Assembly (NCBI GenBank): GCA_002256245.1
Contig: NKIU01000004.1
Span: 62,001 to 126,000, forward strand
Origin: Pseudorhodobacter sp. PARRP1
GTDB taxonomy: Bacteria; Pseudomonadota; Alphaproteobacteria; Rhodobacterales; Rhodobacteraceae
Reading direction: 5' to 3'
Length of the DNA: 64,000 bases
A program made the translations under genes and the position numbers. The notes under the pieces are model-generated. The model had not been told where the DNA came from. It saw only the letters and a program-made list of their open reading frames with translations, and did no database searches. Shown one piece after another: positions 45,303 through 58,004 of the stretch (positions are counted from its first letter, which is position 1; each line of letters begins with the position of its first letter).

Positions 45303-45350
45303 AGGCACAGCATAAAAGCGGGCGCAGGCCTGCGTAAAGGGAGGACTACG

Positions 45351-46622
45351 ATGCAACCAAGACCCAATGCCCGCCTGTCGTCGCAGGCTATGGCTTTTGT
45401 TCTGGCCGGGGGGCGCGGCTCTCGGCTGAAAGAACTGACGGACCGGCGTGCGAAACCGGCGGTGTATTTTGGCGGCAAGACCCGGATCATCGACTTTGCA
45501 TTGTCGAATGCGCTGAACTCGGGCATCCGCAAGATGGCGATTGCGACGCAATACAAGGCGCACAGCCTGATCCGGCACATGCAGCGCGGCTGGGGGTTCT
45601 TCCGGGCAGAGCGCAACGAATATCTGGATATTCTGCCTGCATCCCAACGTGTGGATGAGAACAAATGGTATCTCGGCACCGCCGATGCGGTCGCACAAAA
45701 CATTGATATTGTTGATTCTTATGGCGTGAAATACATCGTCGTTCTGGCCGGTGATCACATCTACAAGATGGATTACGAGGTGATGTTGCAGCAGCATGTT
45801 GACAGCAAAGCCGATGTCACCATCGGCTGTCTGACCGTGCCGCGGATGGAGGCTGTGGCCTTTGGCGTGATGCATGTGGACAAGGATATGCGCATCACGT
45901 CGTTCCTTGAGAAGCCTGCCGATCCGCCGTCTATCCCCGGCGATCCGGATCATGCTTTGGCCTCGATGGGGATTTACATCTTTGATTGGGCGTTCCTGCG
46001 CGATTTGCTGATCCGCGATATGGCGGATGACAATTCGAGCCACGATTTCGGCAATGATCTGATCCCGGATATCGTGAAAAACGGCAAGGCGGTGGCGCAT
46101 AAATTCGCCGATTCTTGCGTGAAATCGGGACTTGAGTCGGAGCCTTACTGGCGCGACGTCGGCACGATTGATGCGTTCTGGCAGGCCAATATCGACCTGA
46201 CCGATTTTGTGCCAAAGCTGGATATCTACGATCAAAGCTGGCCGATCTGGACCTATTCGGAAATTCTGCCGCCTGCCAAGTTCATCCATGACGAGGAAAC
46301 CCGGCGCGGGATGGCGGTGTCGTCGCTGGTGTCGGGCGATTGTATTGTGTCGGGTTCGGAAGTGCGCAATTCGTTGTTGTTCACCGGTTGTCGGACGCAT
46401 TCGTTCAGCACGCTGGATTACGTGGTGGCGCTGCCGCAGGTGATTGTGAACCGCAATGCGGAATTGAAAAACTGCGTGATTGATCGCGGTGTGATCATCC
46501 CCGATGGGCTGGTTGTGGGGCAAGACCCCGAGATGGATGCGAAGTGGTTTCGGCGCACCGACACTGGTATCGTGTTGATCACGCAGGATATGCTTGACGC
46601 GCGGGCGCGGGCATTGTCCTGA
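45351..46622 (+). CDS. glgC: glucose-1-phosphate adenylyltransferase
   Basis: GlgC makes ADP-glucose, the rate-controlling step of bacterial glycogen synthesis. The 423-residue protein starts with the nucleotide-binding [20 protein letters not shown] and allosteric residues close behind ([11 protein letters not shown]). [10 protein letters not shown] is the catalytic aspartate block, and [15 protein letters not shown] follows. A left-handed beta-helix C-terminus begins near [21 protein letters not shown] precedes the ATG. Confidence 0.96.
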   Translation: MQPRPNARLSSQAMAFVLAGGRGSRLKELTDRRAKPAVYFGGKTRIIDFALSNALNSGIRKMAIATQYKAHSLIRHMQRGWGFFRAERNEYLDILPASQRVDENKWYLGTADAVAQNIDIVDSYGVKYIVVLAGDHIYKMDYEVMLQQHVDSKADVTIGCLTVPRMEAVAFGVMHVDKDMRITSFLEKPADPPSIPGDPDHALASMGIYIFDWAFLRDLLIRDMADDNSSHDFGNDLIPDIVKNGKAVAHKFADSCVKSGLESEPYWRDVGTIDAFWQANIDLTDFVPKLDIYDQSWPIWTYSEILPPAKFIHDEETRRGMAVSSLVSGDCIVSGSEVRNSLLFTGCRTHSFSTLDYVVALPQVIVNRNAELKNCVIDRGVIIPDGLVVGQDPEMDAKWFRRTDTGIVLITQDMLDARARALS

Positions 46623-46635
46623 GACGACGGAAAAG

Positions 46636-46661
46636 CTGGGGAGAGCGGTCGCCCTCCCCAG
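46636..46661 (+). terminator. hairpin between glgC and glgA
   Basis: CTGGGGAG (46636-46643) pairs with CTCCCCAG (46654-46661) across a 10-base loop, with no T-run after it. More likely an RNA stability element or attenuator than a full stop, since glgA follows in the same operon. Confidence 0.4.
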
Positions 46662-46709
46662 ACCCCTCCGGCGGCACGGTCCGGTGGATGAACAGCGCAG
46701 AGGATGATC

Positions 46710-48148
46710 ATGCAAGACGCGGTTGAAGTGCGGGGGCGGGTGTTGTCGGTCGCGTCGGAATGCGTGCCGCTGATCAAGACCGGCGGCCTTGCGGATGTGG
46801 TCGGTGCGTTGCCGGGGGCTTTGGCCAAGGTCGGCTGGGATATGCGGGTGTTGATGCCCGCCTATCGCGCCTTGCGGCCGCGGTTGGACGATCTGGACGA
46901 GGTCTGGTTCGAGCAGAACCTGTTTGGCGGTGACGCGCGGGTGATGGCGGGCGCGGTGGACGGCGTGCAGGTGATGCTGCTGGATGCGCCGCATCTGTAT
47001 GACCGCGAGGGTGGGCCGTATTCTGGCCCCGGCGGCGATTGGTTTGACAACGCGCGGCGGTTTGCGGCGCTGTCTTGGGTGGCAGCAAGGATGGCGCGTG
47101 ATGGGATTGACGGCTGGAAGCCCGACATTCTGCACGCGCATGACTGGCAGGCGGGGTTTGCGCCGGCCTATCTGTATTACGGCGGCTCGGGTGGCGTGGC
47201 TTCGGTGCTGACCATCCACAATGTCGCGTTTCAGGGCTGGGCTCCGGCGCAGGCGTTGACGGATTTGCGACTGCCCGCTGATCAGTTCTACCCCGGTGCT
47301 TTGGAATACTACGGCGGGCTGTCGAGCCTGAAGGCCGGGTTGGTCTATGCTGACCGCATCACCACCGTGTCACCCAACTATGCCGCCGAGTTGCTGCGGC
47401 CCGAGTTTGGCATGGGGCTGGAGGGGGTGATCGCGCAGCGTGGAGCGGCGGTGTCGGGCATCTTGAACGGCGTGGACACGGGCGTATGGTCGCCTGCCGC
47501 CGAGCCGGTGCCCTATGCGCCCAAATCGATGAAGGGCAAGGCCGCCAACCGGGCGGCGTTTTGTGCCGAAGCGGGGCTCGATGTGCCGGGGCCGCTGGCG
47601 GTGCTGGTCAGCCGCTTGACCGATCAGAAGGGCATCGATCTGCTGGAGGCCTGCATCCCGGATTTCATCGCGGGCGGCGGCGGGCTGGCGATATTAGGCT
47701 CGGGTGATCCGTTGCTGGAAGCCGCGATGCGCCGGCTTGAGGCACGGTTTCCGGGCCGGGTGTCGGTCCGGATCGGCTATGATGAGACCTACAGCCACCG
47801 CATGTTTGCCGCAGGCGACGCGGTGTTGGTGCCCAGCAGGTTTGAACCTTGTGGGCTGACGCAGATGTATGGGCTGGCCTATGGCACGGTGCCGCTGGTG
47901 TCGGCGGTTGGTGGTTTGGCTGATACCGTGATCCATGCCAGCCCGGCGGCGCTGTCGGCGGGGGTGGCGACGGGGGTGGTGTTTCATCCGGTGGATGCGA
48001 CGGGATTCGGCCTCGCGCTGCGCCAGTTGTTGCAGCTTTACGCCGACAAGCCGGTTTGGACGCAGATACAGAAGAACGCGATGAAGCAGCCCGTGGGATG
48101 GGAGGCCTCTGCCGCGGCCTATGCGGCGCTTTACGCGGACATGCTGGC

Positions 48149-48152
<4 letters not shown>
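46710..48152 (+). CDS. glgA: glycogen synthase (ADP-glucose)
   Basis: GlgA adds glucose from ADP-glucose to glycogen. The 480-residue GT5 protein has the N-terminal ADP-glucose motif KTGGLADVVGALPGAL, the LHAHDWQAG block and the C-terminal region PSRFEPCGLTQMYGLAYGT. I prefer ATG 46710 (MQDAVEV) because AGAGG lies six bases upstream; ATG 46704 is possible. The glgX start (GTG) overlaps its stop (GTGA). Confidence 0.96.
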
Positions 48153-51858
<3,706 letters not shown>

Positions 51859-51975
51859 TCGCAAAATGTCGGTTTCCGCCGAAAAGGGGCGGAAACTGAC
51901 CTTCAACCGTCGGAGATGACCGCGACCCCGCCCCCAATCGGCGCATCCTTGACACAGGTGTCGAGGGAGGTTTCG

Positions 51976-53508
51976 ATGACGGTTCAAGGCGTGCGATCAG
52001 GGCGGCAGGCGCGGCAGGTAGAGCGGGCGAAAAAGGGCGGCGGCATGGGGCGGCCCTATATTGTGCGCAATATCCCGACCTATGATGTGCTGTCAGAGGA
52101 AAATCTGCTGAAGGTGGAGCACGCCGCAGACCGGATTTTGGCCGAAACCGGCATCGAATTTCGCGACGATGCGGTGGCGCTGGATCACTGGAAGCGCGCA
52201 GGGGCAAAGGTTGACGGTCTGCTGGTGAAATTCGAGCCGGGGATGCTGCGCGAGATCCTGAAATCCGCGCCGCGCGAATTCACCCAGCACGCCCGCAACC
52301 CCGCCAACTCGGTGCAGATCGGCGGCAAGAACGTGGTGTTCGCGCCGGCCTATGGCAGCCCCTTCGTGATGGATCTCGACCGGGGTCGGCGTTTTGGCAC
52401 GCTGGAGGATTTCCAGAATTTCATCAAACTGGCGCAGTCCAGCCCGAACTTCCACCACTCTGGCGGCACGATCTGCGAGCCGACCGATATTCCGGTGAAC
52501 AAGCGGCATCTGGATATGGTGCTGGCGCATCTGACGCTGTCGGACCGGCCCTATATGGGCTCTGTCACCTCTGAGGAGCGTGCCGAGGACAGCATCGAGA
52601 TGGCGCGCATCGCCTTTGGCCGGGAATTTGTGAACGATAATTGCGTTATTCTGGGAAATGTGAACGTAAATTCACCCTTGGTCTGGGACGGCACCATGAC
52701 CAACGCTTTGCGGGCCTATGCGCGGGCCAATCAGGCGGCGGTGGTGGTGCCGTTTATCCTCGGCGGCGCGATGGGGCCGGTGACCTCTGCCGGGGGGATC
52801 GCGCAAAGTCTGGCGGAAACCATGGCGGGCTGCGCGCTGACCCAGCTGGAGCGCAAGGGCGCGCCTGTGATTTTCGGCAACTTCCTGTCCTCGATGAGCC
52901 TGCGGTCGGGCAGCCCGACGTTTGGCACGCCGGAGCCTGCGATTGGCTCTATGGTGATCGGGCAGTTGGCGCGGCGGTTGGGGTTGCCGCTCAGGTGCTC
53001 GGGGAACTTCACCACTTCCAAACTGCCCGACGCGCAGGCGATGATGGAGGGGACGATGTCGATGCTGGCGGCGATCCATTGCGGCGCGAATTTTATCCTG
53101 CATTCGGCAGGGTTTCTGGATGGCTTGCTGAGCATGTCTTACGAGAAATTCATGCTGGACGCCGACCTGTGCGGCAGCCTGCATTCCTATCTGGACGGCA
53201 TCAAGATTGATGACGATCAGTTGGCGGTGGAGGCCTTTGCGGAAGTGGGGCCGGGCAATCATTTCTTTGGCTGCTCGCACACCATGGCCCATTATGAAAC
53301 CGCGTTCTGGGACAGCGATTTGTCGGATAATGAGCCGTTTGAAAAATGGGAGGCGGCGGGGTCGCATGATGCGGCGTATCGGGCCAACAAGCTGTGGAAA
53401 AAGCGGCTGGCAGAGTTTGAGGCGCCGGTTTTGGACGCCGGAATTGCCCAAGGGTTGACCGAGTTTGTCGAGGCCAAAAAGGCCGGGATGGGGGATGCCT
53501 GGTATTGA
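51976..53508 (+). CDS. trimethylamine methyltransferase (MttB) family protein, non-pyrrolysine
   Basis: MttB-family proteins move methyl groups from quaternary or tertiary amines to a corrinoid protein. I start at ATG 51976, with GGGAGG upstream. The 510-residue protein reads through with no in-frame TAG, so it is the non-pyrrolysine type, of which some members demethylate glycine betaine or similar compounds. TIM-barrel blocks include SSPNFHHSGGTICEPTD and GGAMGPVTSAGGIAQSLAE. No corrinoid protein gene is adjacent, so the methyl acceptor and substrate are unknown. Confidence 0.88.
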   Translation: MTVQGVRSGRQARQVERAKKGGGMGRPYIVRNIPTYDVLSEENLLKVEHAADRILAETGIEFRDDAVALDHWKRAGAKVDGLLVKFEPGMLREILKSAPREFTQHARNPANSVQIGGKNVVFAPAYGSPFVMDLDRGRRFGTLEDFQNFIKLAQSSPNFHHSGGTICEPTDIPVNKRHLDMVLAHLTLSDRPYMGSVTSEERAEDSIEMARIAFGREFVNDNCVILGNVNVNSPLVWDGTMTNALRAYARANQAAVVVPFILGGAMGPVTSAGGIAQSLAETMAGCALTQLERKGAPVIFGNFLSSMSLRSGSPTFGTPEPAIGSMVIGQLARRLGLPLRCSGNFTTSKLPDAQAMMEGTMSMLAAIHCGANFILHSAGFLDGLLSMSYEKFMLDADLCGSLHSYLDGIKIDDDQLAVEAFAEVGPGNHFFGCSHTMAHYETAFWDSDLSDNEPFEKWEAAGSHDAAYRANKLWKKRLAEFEAPVLDAGIAQGLTEFVEAKKAGMGDAWY

Positions 53509-53525
53509 GGTCCCAACTCGGGACC
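53509..53525. terminator. small hairpin at the mttB-like stop
   Basis: GGTCCC (53509-53514) pairs with GGGACC (53520-53525) around AACTC, followed by six A residues. On the minus strand those become a T-run before the stem, so its direction of action is unclear. Confidence 0.4.
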
Positions 53526-53530
53526 AAAAA

Positions 53531-53558
53531 AGGTCAAGCGTTATCAAGTGCTTGACCT
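53531..53558 (+). terminator. terminator of the MttB-family gene
   Basis: AGGTCAAGC (53531-53539) pairs perfectly with GCTTGACCT (53550-53558) across a 10-base loop, followed by GCCCGTTTT. It lies 22 bases past the stop. Confidence 0.6.
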
Positions 53559-53598
53559 GCCCGTTTTAAGGAAGAATTAACACTTTCGGCGCACAAAC

Positions 53599-53645
53599 CG
53601 ATTTCTGGCACAGAAATCGTGCACGGAAAACGGCTGCGTTTTCCG
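53599..53645. terminator. two adjacent hairpins beside the transglycosylase stop
   Basis: CGATTTCTG/CAGAAATCG (53599-53619, loop of three) and CGGAAAACG/CGTTTTCCG (53624-53645, loop of four) lie back to back. The second lies immediately downstream of the minus-strand stop at 53647, and its CGTTTTCCG arm gives a weak T-run. Together they probably end the transglycosylase transcript. Confidence 0.5.
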
Positions 53646-53646
53646 G

Positions 53647-54114
53647 CTAGCCCCGCAGTCCGGTTTCATCCAGCAGACCCATCCGCTTGGCCTCGTAGTA
53701 ATAGCCCTTGGCATACCACATCATCGCGCGGTCTTCATTGCCGCGCGATACCAGCCACGCGCCGCGCAGATATTTCCCGGCGTAATGCAGATTGGTTTCG
53801 GCATCCAGCAGGCCCTCGGCGGGGCCGCGATAGCCCATGGTGGCGGCGGTGCGGGGGTGGATTTGCAACAGGCCATAATAGGGGCCGTTGCGCGCAGCTG
53901 GGTTGTAGCCGCTTTCCTTGCGGATCTGGCGGTGCAGCAGGGTTTCGGGGACGCCGTGAATCTTTGCCCATTTTGCGATCAACGCGTGCATCTGGGGGGT
54001 GTCGCCCGAGGCCGGTGGCAGCGCGGGTGCCGTCGGCGGTTTGCGGCCGCCACAAGCGGCGAGCGCCAGGGTGCCAAGGCTTAACGACAACAGGGCGCGG
54101 CGCGAGAGCGGCAT
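53647..54114 (-). CDS. lytic transglycosylase lipoprotein (SLT domain)
   Basis: This 155-residue protein has a lipoprotein signal with lipobox LAAC (Cys near 20) and a compact SLT domain. IHGVPETLLHRQIRKESGYNP carries the catalytic Glu in KESG, followed by YGLLQIHPRTAATMGYRGP and NLHYAGKYLRG, standard family blocks. It cleaves glycosidic bonds in peptidoglycan. I start at ATG 54114, which has GGAGGA upstream. The protein is short for the family and acts in the periplasm from a membrane anchor. Confidence 0.9.
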   Translation of the reverse strand: MPLSRRALLSLSLGTLALAACGGRKPPTAPALPPASGDTPQMHALIAKWAKIHGVPETLLHRQIRKESGYNPAARNGPYYGLLQIHPRTAATMGYRGPAEGLLDAETNLHYAGKYLRGAWLVSRGNEDRAMMWYAKGYYYEAKRMGLLDETGLRG

Positions 54115-54386
54115 CAGGTTCCTCCGGGTTTTTAGTGTGATAGCGAGGCCCGAGCGGTCTGAAAAGAGCCCCCAACAGCGCAAGGCGGGAAAATGCGCGG
54201 CCCACGGTGCAGAATGCTTAAATCTTGGTCGCAGACGGGCTTTGGCTCAGGTGTCATTCTGTTGTGATCAGCCTCGGGCAGATTGCCGCATATCTTGGGC
54301 TTGAACTTGGCAAATCGCCAGATATGGTTGGTCCATAGGCGACTGCACCCTGTTGACGACTGTTGAAACACGGAGTCTCTTGCGGA

Positions 54387-54971
54387 ATGGACGGCGATTT
54401 CAGAACTCAGTTTACCCGCGACCCGGCCAGCCTGAAGCATTTTCCGGCGCTGGTGTTGAACGCGGATTTTCGACCGCTAAGCTATTACCCGCTGTCGCTG
54501 TGGCCGTGGCAAGAGGCGATCAAGGCCGCCGTGCTGGACCGGGTGCAGATACTGGCGGAATATGATCATGTGGTGCGCAGCCAGCGACAAGAGTTCCGCA
54601 TACCTTCTGTTGTGGTGCTGAAAGATTACGTAAGACCCCAAAAGCGCGTGGCCTTCACGCGCTTTAATCTTTTTCTGAGGGACGAGTTCTGCTGCCAGTA
54701 TTGCGGCACCAAGGGCGATCTGACGTTTGACCACGTGGTGCCGCGTTGCCGGGGCGGGGTGACAAGCTGGCAGAATGTGGTCGCGGCCTGTTCGCCGTGC
54801 AATTTGCGCAAAGGCTCGCGGTCTTTGAAGCAAGCCGGGCTGCATCTGGCTCGGGTGCCGCGGATGCCCACCGCAGAGGAGATGCAAGCGCATGGCCGCC
54901 GCTTTCCGCCGAACCATCTGCACGACAGTTGGATGGATTATCTGTATTGGGATGCCGAACTCGACGCATGA
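54387..54971 (+). CDS. HNH endonuclease family protein
   Basis: This 194-residue protein carries an HNH nuclease fold with zinc cysteines: FCCQYCGTKGDLTFDHVVPRC (the DH of the active site), then NVVAACSPCNLRKGSRS, giving CXXC pairs. The N-terminal block ALVLNADFRPLSYYPLSLWP is conserved in this chromosomal alphaproteobacterial family. No phage or restriction gene is near. The biological role is unknown. I start at ATG 54387, with GGAG upstream; a TTG at 54363 is possible. Confidence 0.87.
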   Translation: MDGDFRTQFTRDPASLKHFPALVLNADFRPLSYYPLSLWPWQEAIKAAVLDRVQILAEYDHVVRSQRQEFRIPSVVVLKDYVRPQKRVAFTRFNLFLRDEFCCQYCGTKGDLTFDHVVPRCRGGVTSWQNVVAACSPCNLRKGSRSLKQAGLHLARVPRMPTAEEMQAHGRRFPPNHLHDSWMDYLYWDAELDA

Positions 54972-55003
54972 TTGGTTAACTGCTTGTCATAGTGTTCAAT
55001 TTC

Positions 55004-55021
55004 CTGTCATAAAACTGTTAC
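55004..55021 (+). promoter_or_regulatory. PHO box upstream of mgtC
   Basis: CTGTCAT (55004-55010), AAAA, CTGTTAC (55015-55021) match the PhoB consensus half-sites with the proper 11-bp period. The site points toward mgtC and ends 18 bases before its ATG at 55040. Confidence 0.8.
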
Positions 55022-55039
55022 AAACAGACAGGAAACCCG

Positions 55040-55732
55040 ATGGCCATCGCCCTTACCGCCGCTGCCTTGAATATGACCGTGGCCTTGGCTTGCGGGGCGC
55101 TGATTGGATCAGAGCGGCAGGTGCGGCAGCGGATGGCTGGGTTGCGCACCAATGCGTTGGTTTCCTTGGGGGCTGCGGGGTTTGTGGTGTTCAGCCAGTT
55201 GGTGGAGCACGATGCCAGCCCCAGCCGGGTGGCGGCGCAAGTGGTGTCTGGCATTGGTTTTCTGGGCGCGGGCATCATCTTTCGCGATGGTTTCAACGTG
55301 CATGGGCTGAACACGGCGGCGACGCTGTGGTGCTCGGCCGGGATCGGTTTGCTGGCGGGCGTTGGCGCCTGGCCGTTCGCGCTGGTGCTGACGGGGCTTG
55401 TGGTGTTCGTGAACCTTGGGCTGCGGCCGTTGGTCAAATTTCTCAAGCGGCACACCAAGGCGGGCGTGCCGATGACGCGATCTTACCGGGTGTTGCTGGG
55501 CTGTGCGGCCGAAGACGAAGCGTCGATGCGGGCGTTGTTGTTGCGTGGGCTGGCGGTGGGCGGGCTGCATCTGCAAGAGATCAGCCTGCAAGCCGTTGAG
55601 AATGGGGTCGAAATATCGGCTTTGGTGGGCGGCGAGGATGCGCCCGAGCACGCGGTAGAGCAGGCGGTGCAGCGGCTTGGCGCAGAGACCGGCGTTTCGC
55701 GGGTGCGCTGGATGGCCGCCGACGAGGTGTGA
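55040..55732 (+). CDS. MgtC/SapB family membrane protein
   Basis: MgtC proteins are inner-membrane proteins linked to survival under low magnesium and, in some bacteria, to phosphate balance. The 230-residue protein has about five membrane segments in the first 135 residues, with the family blocks CGALIGSERQVRQRMAGLRTNALVSLGAA and GIGFLGAGIIFRDG. An ACT-like soluble C-terminal domain follows. The start has AGGAAA upstream. An in-frame ATG at 55073 is an alternative start. A PHO box lies just before the gene, so it is probably activated by PhoB. Confidence 0.92.
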   Translation: MAIALTAAALNMTVALACGALIGSERQVRQRMAGLRTNALVSLGAAGFVVFSQLVEHDASPSRVAAQVVSGIGFLGAGIIFRDGFNVHGLNTAATLWCSAGIGLLAGVGAWPFALVLTGLVVFVNLGLRPLVKFLKRHTKAGVPMTRSYRVLLGCAAEDEASMRALLLRGLAVGGLHLQEISLQAVENGVEISALVGGEDAPEHAVEQAVQRLGAETGVSRVRWMAADEV

Positions 55733-55818
55733 TTTGGCGTGCTGCCGTGCAGCAATGGCTTTCAGCCGGGGTGCAAGCAGTGCTAGACTTGCGGCAATCG
55801 CGGCGCTAAAAGGGCGTC

Positions 55819-55830
55819 GTTAGCGCTAAC
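55819..55830. promoter_or_regulatory. LacI-type operator before zwf
   Basis: GTTAGCGCTAAC is a perfect 12-bp palindrome with central GCGC, ending 37 bases before the zwf start. Its position suits repression by a sugar-responsive LacI-family protein; the regulator is not in the window. Confidence 0.55.
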
Positions 55831-55867
55831 AGCGCTTGTGATCTGGCCCAATCTGCGAGGTAAGCCA

Positions 55868-57322
55868 ATGGTTTCGCGTGTCATCCCGGTAGATGCCTTT
55901 GATCTGGTGATTTTTGGCGGCACGGGCGATCTGGCCAAGCGCAAGATTTTGCCGGGCCTTTACCGCCGCTTTATGGCCGGGCAGATGACGGAAAACAGCC
56001 GCATCATCGGGGCCGCGCGCGCCGATCTGAACGACGAATCGTTCCGGGCGCTGGTGGCCGATGCGATTGCCGAATTTGTGCCGAAAGACCGTCAGGACAA
56101 GACGGTGGTGGCGCAGTTTCTGGACAAGATCGGTTATGTCTCGATTGATGCCACGGGTGAGGGCGGCTGGGATGCGCTGAAGGGCCTGATGCGGGCGGAT
56201 GTGGTGCGGGCGTTTTACTTCTCGGTGGCGCCAAGCCTGTTTGGCGATCTGGCCGAGCGGTTGCATCTGCACGAGATTGCCGATGCGCAAAGCCGGATCG
56301 TGGTGGAAAAGCCGTTCGGGCGGGATCTGGCCTCGGCACGCGCGCTGAATGCGGTGCTGGCCAAGCATTTTGCCGAGACGCAGATTTACCGGATTGACCA
56401 TTATCTGGGCAAGGAAACCGTGCAGAACCTGATGGCGGTGCGGTTTGCCAACATCCTGTTCGAGCCGTTGTGGAAGGCGGAATACGTCGATCATGTGCAG
56501 ATCACGGTGGCGGAAACCGTCTCGGTCGATGGGCGCGGGGCGTATTACGACAAGTCGGGCGCGATGCGGGATATGGTGCAGAACCATATGATGCAGCTTT
56601 TGTGCCTGATCGCGATGGAGCCGCCGTATCACTTTGATCCCGATGCGGTGCGCGATGAAAAGCTGAAGGTGATCAGGGCTTTGGACCCGGTGAAGCCCGA
56701 GAACATCGTGCGCGGGCAGTATCTGGCGGGGGGCGGTGAGGGGTCTTACGTCGAGCATTCGGAAAATCCGGCCAGCAAGACCGAAAGCTACATCGCGCTG
56801 AAGGTGAATGTGTCGAACTGGCGCTGGCAGGGCACGCCGTTCTATCTGCGCACGGGTAAGCGGTTGCGGGCGCGGGCGTCGGAGATTGCGATTACCTTCA
56901 AAGAGCCGCCGCATTCGATCTTTGACGATGCCTCGGGCTGGAAGGAAAACGTGCTGGTGATCCGGTTGCAGCCGAATGAGGGCATGGAGTTGCAGGTGAT
57001 GATCAAGGAACCGGGGCCGGGGGGGATGCGTTTGATGCAGGTGCCGCTCGACATGAGCTTTGCGGCGGCTTTGGGCAGCGATGCCGAGGACGTTCCGGAT
57101 GCTTACGAGCGGCTGATCATGGATGTGATCCGGGGCAATCAGACCCTGTTCATGCGCGGTGATGAGGTCGAGGCCGCCTGGGCCTGGACCGATCCGCTGT
57201 TGCAGGGATGGGAAGCGCGGGGCGACAAGCCGCAGGGCTATGATCCGGGATCGAGTGGACCAGAGGATGCTTTGATGTTGATGCACCGGGACGGGCGACG
57301 TTGGCGTGAGATCAAGGGATGA
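55868..57322 (+). CDS. zwf: glucose-6-phosphate 1-dehydrogenase
   Basis: Zwf oxidises glucose-6-phosphate to 6-phosphogluconolactone, making NADPH. The 484-residue protein begins with the nucleotide-binding VIFGGTGDLAKRKILPGLYR and has the substrate motif RIDHYLGKETVQNLM, both diagnostic. FYLRTGKRL is a further conserved block. I start at ATG 55868, with GAGG upstream. The stop overlaps the pgl start by four bases (ATGA). Confidence 0.96.
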   Translation: MVSRVIPVDAFDLVIFGGTGDLAKRKILPGLYRRFMAGQMTENSRIIGAARADLNDESFRALVADAIAEFVPKDRQDKTVVAQFLDKIGYVSIDATGEGGWDALKGLMRADVVRAFYFSVAPSLFGDLAERLHLHEIADAQSRIVVEKPFGRDLASARALNAVLAKHFAETQIYRIDHYLGKETVQNLMAVRFANILFEPLWKAEYVDHVQITVAETVSVDGRGAYYDKSGAMRDMVQNHMMQLLCLIAMEPPYHFDPDAVRDEKLKVIRALDPVKPENIVRGQYLAGGGEGSYVEHSENPASKTESYIALKVNVSNWRWQGTPFYLRTGKRLRARASEIAITFKEPPHSIFDDASGWKENVLVIRLQPNEGMELQVMIKEPGPGGMRLMQVPLDMSFAAALGSDAEDVPDAYERLIMDVIRGNQTLFMRGDEVEAAWAWTDPLLQGWEARGDKPQGYDPGSSGPEDALMLMHRDGRRWREIKG

Positions 57323-57990
57323 ATTTCATCTCATACCCTGACCGCGAATTCATGATGCTGGATGTGGCGGGAAAGATCACATCGCAGCTTTCGGAAGAGC
57401 TGAGCATGTATGGCCGGGCCTCGCTTTCGGTGCCGGGCGGCACCACGCCGGGGCCGATCTTTGACATTCTGGCGGGGGTGAATCTGGATTGGGCCAATGT
57501 CGCGGTGATGCTGAATGACGAGCGTTGGGTGGGCGAGGATAGCCCGCGGTCCAACACCCGGCTGCTGAAAGAGCGTTTGCTGGTGGACAAAGCCCGCACC
57601 GCACAGCTTATCCCGCTTTATGCATCGGCGGACGAGCCAGAGGCGATGCTGGAAACGCTGGCGGCAGGCATCGCGCCGCATCTGCCGCTGACGGTTTTGC
57701 TGCTTGGGATGGGGGCGGACATGCACACCGCCAGCCTGTTTCCCGGCGCTGATCTGCTGGCCGAGGCGCTGGCACCCGATGCGCCCGTGCTGATGGCGCT
57801 GCGGGCAGATGCTGCCGGAGAGCCGCGCATCACCCTGACGGCGCGGGTGTTGGCCGAGGCGAAGAATATCCATATCCTGATCACCGGGCCGGAAAAGCGC
57901 GCGGCGATCGAGGCTGCGGCAAATCTGCCTGCGCTGGAGGCTCCGGTGCGGGTGGTTCTGGACAATGCAACGGTCCATTGGGCCGAATGA
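57319..57990 (+). CDS. pgl: 6-phosphogluconolactonase
   Basis: Pgl hydrolyses 6-phosphogluconolactone to 6-phosphogluconate. The 223-residue protein shows the NagB-like pattern: SVPGGTTPGPIFDILAG near the N-terminus, DERWVGEDSPRSNTRLLKERL, LLGMGADMHTASLFPGAD and ITLTARVL. In the canonical family the LGMG block continues DGH; here it is ADMH. It is coupled to zwf by overlap and is 14 bases before pgi. Confidence 0.94.
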   Translation: MNFISYPDREFMMLDVAGKITSQLSEELSMYGRASLSVPGGTTPGPIFDILAGVNLDWANVAVMLNDERWVGEDSPRSNTRLLKERLLVDKARTAQLIPLYASADEPEAMLETLAAGIAPHLPLTVLLLGMGADMHTASLFPGADLLAEALAPDAPVLMALRADAAGEPRITLTARVLAEAKNIHILITGPEKRAAIEAAANLPALEAPVRVVLDNATVHWAE

Positions 57991-58004
57991 AAGCGGAGTA
58001 GGTC

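Noticed and set aside
40464-47219. A continuous minus-strand frame of about 2,250 codons opposite glgP, glgB, glgC and glgA
   Set aside because: It is a shadow of the GC-rich glycogen genes. The translation is rich in Arg, His, Pro and Gln with no domain pattern, while the plus-strand genes are clear.
55740-55754. Small stem TGCTGC-CGT-GCAGCA after mgtC as a terminator
   Set aside because: Only six base pairs and no T-run.
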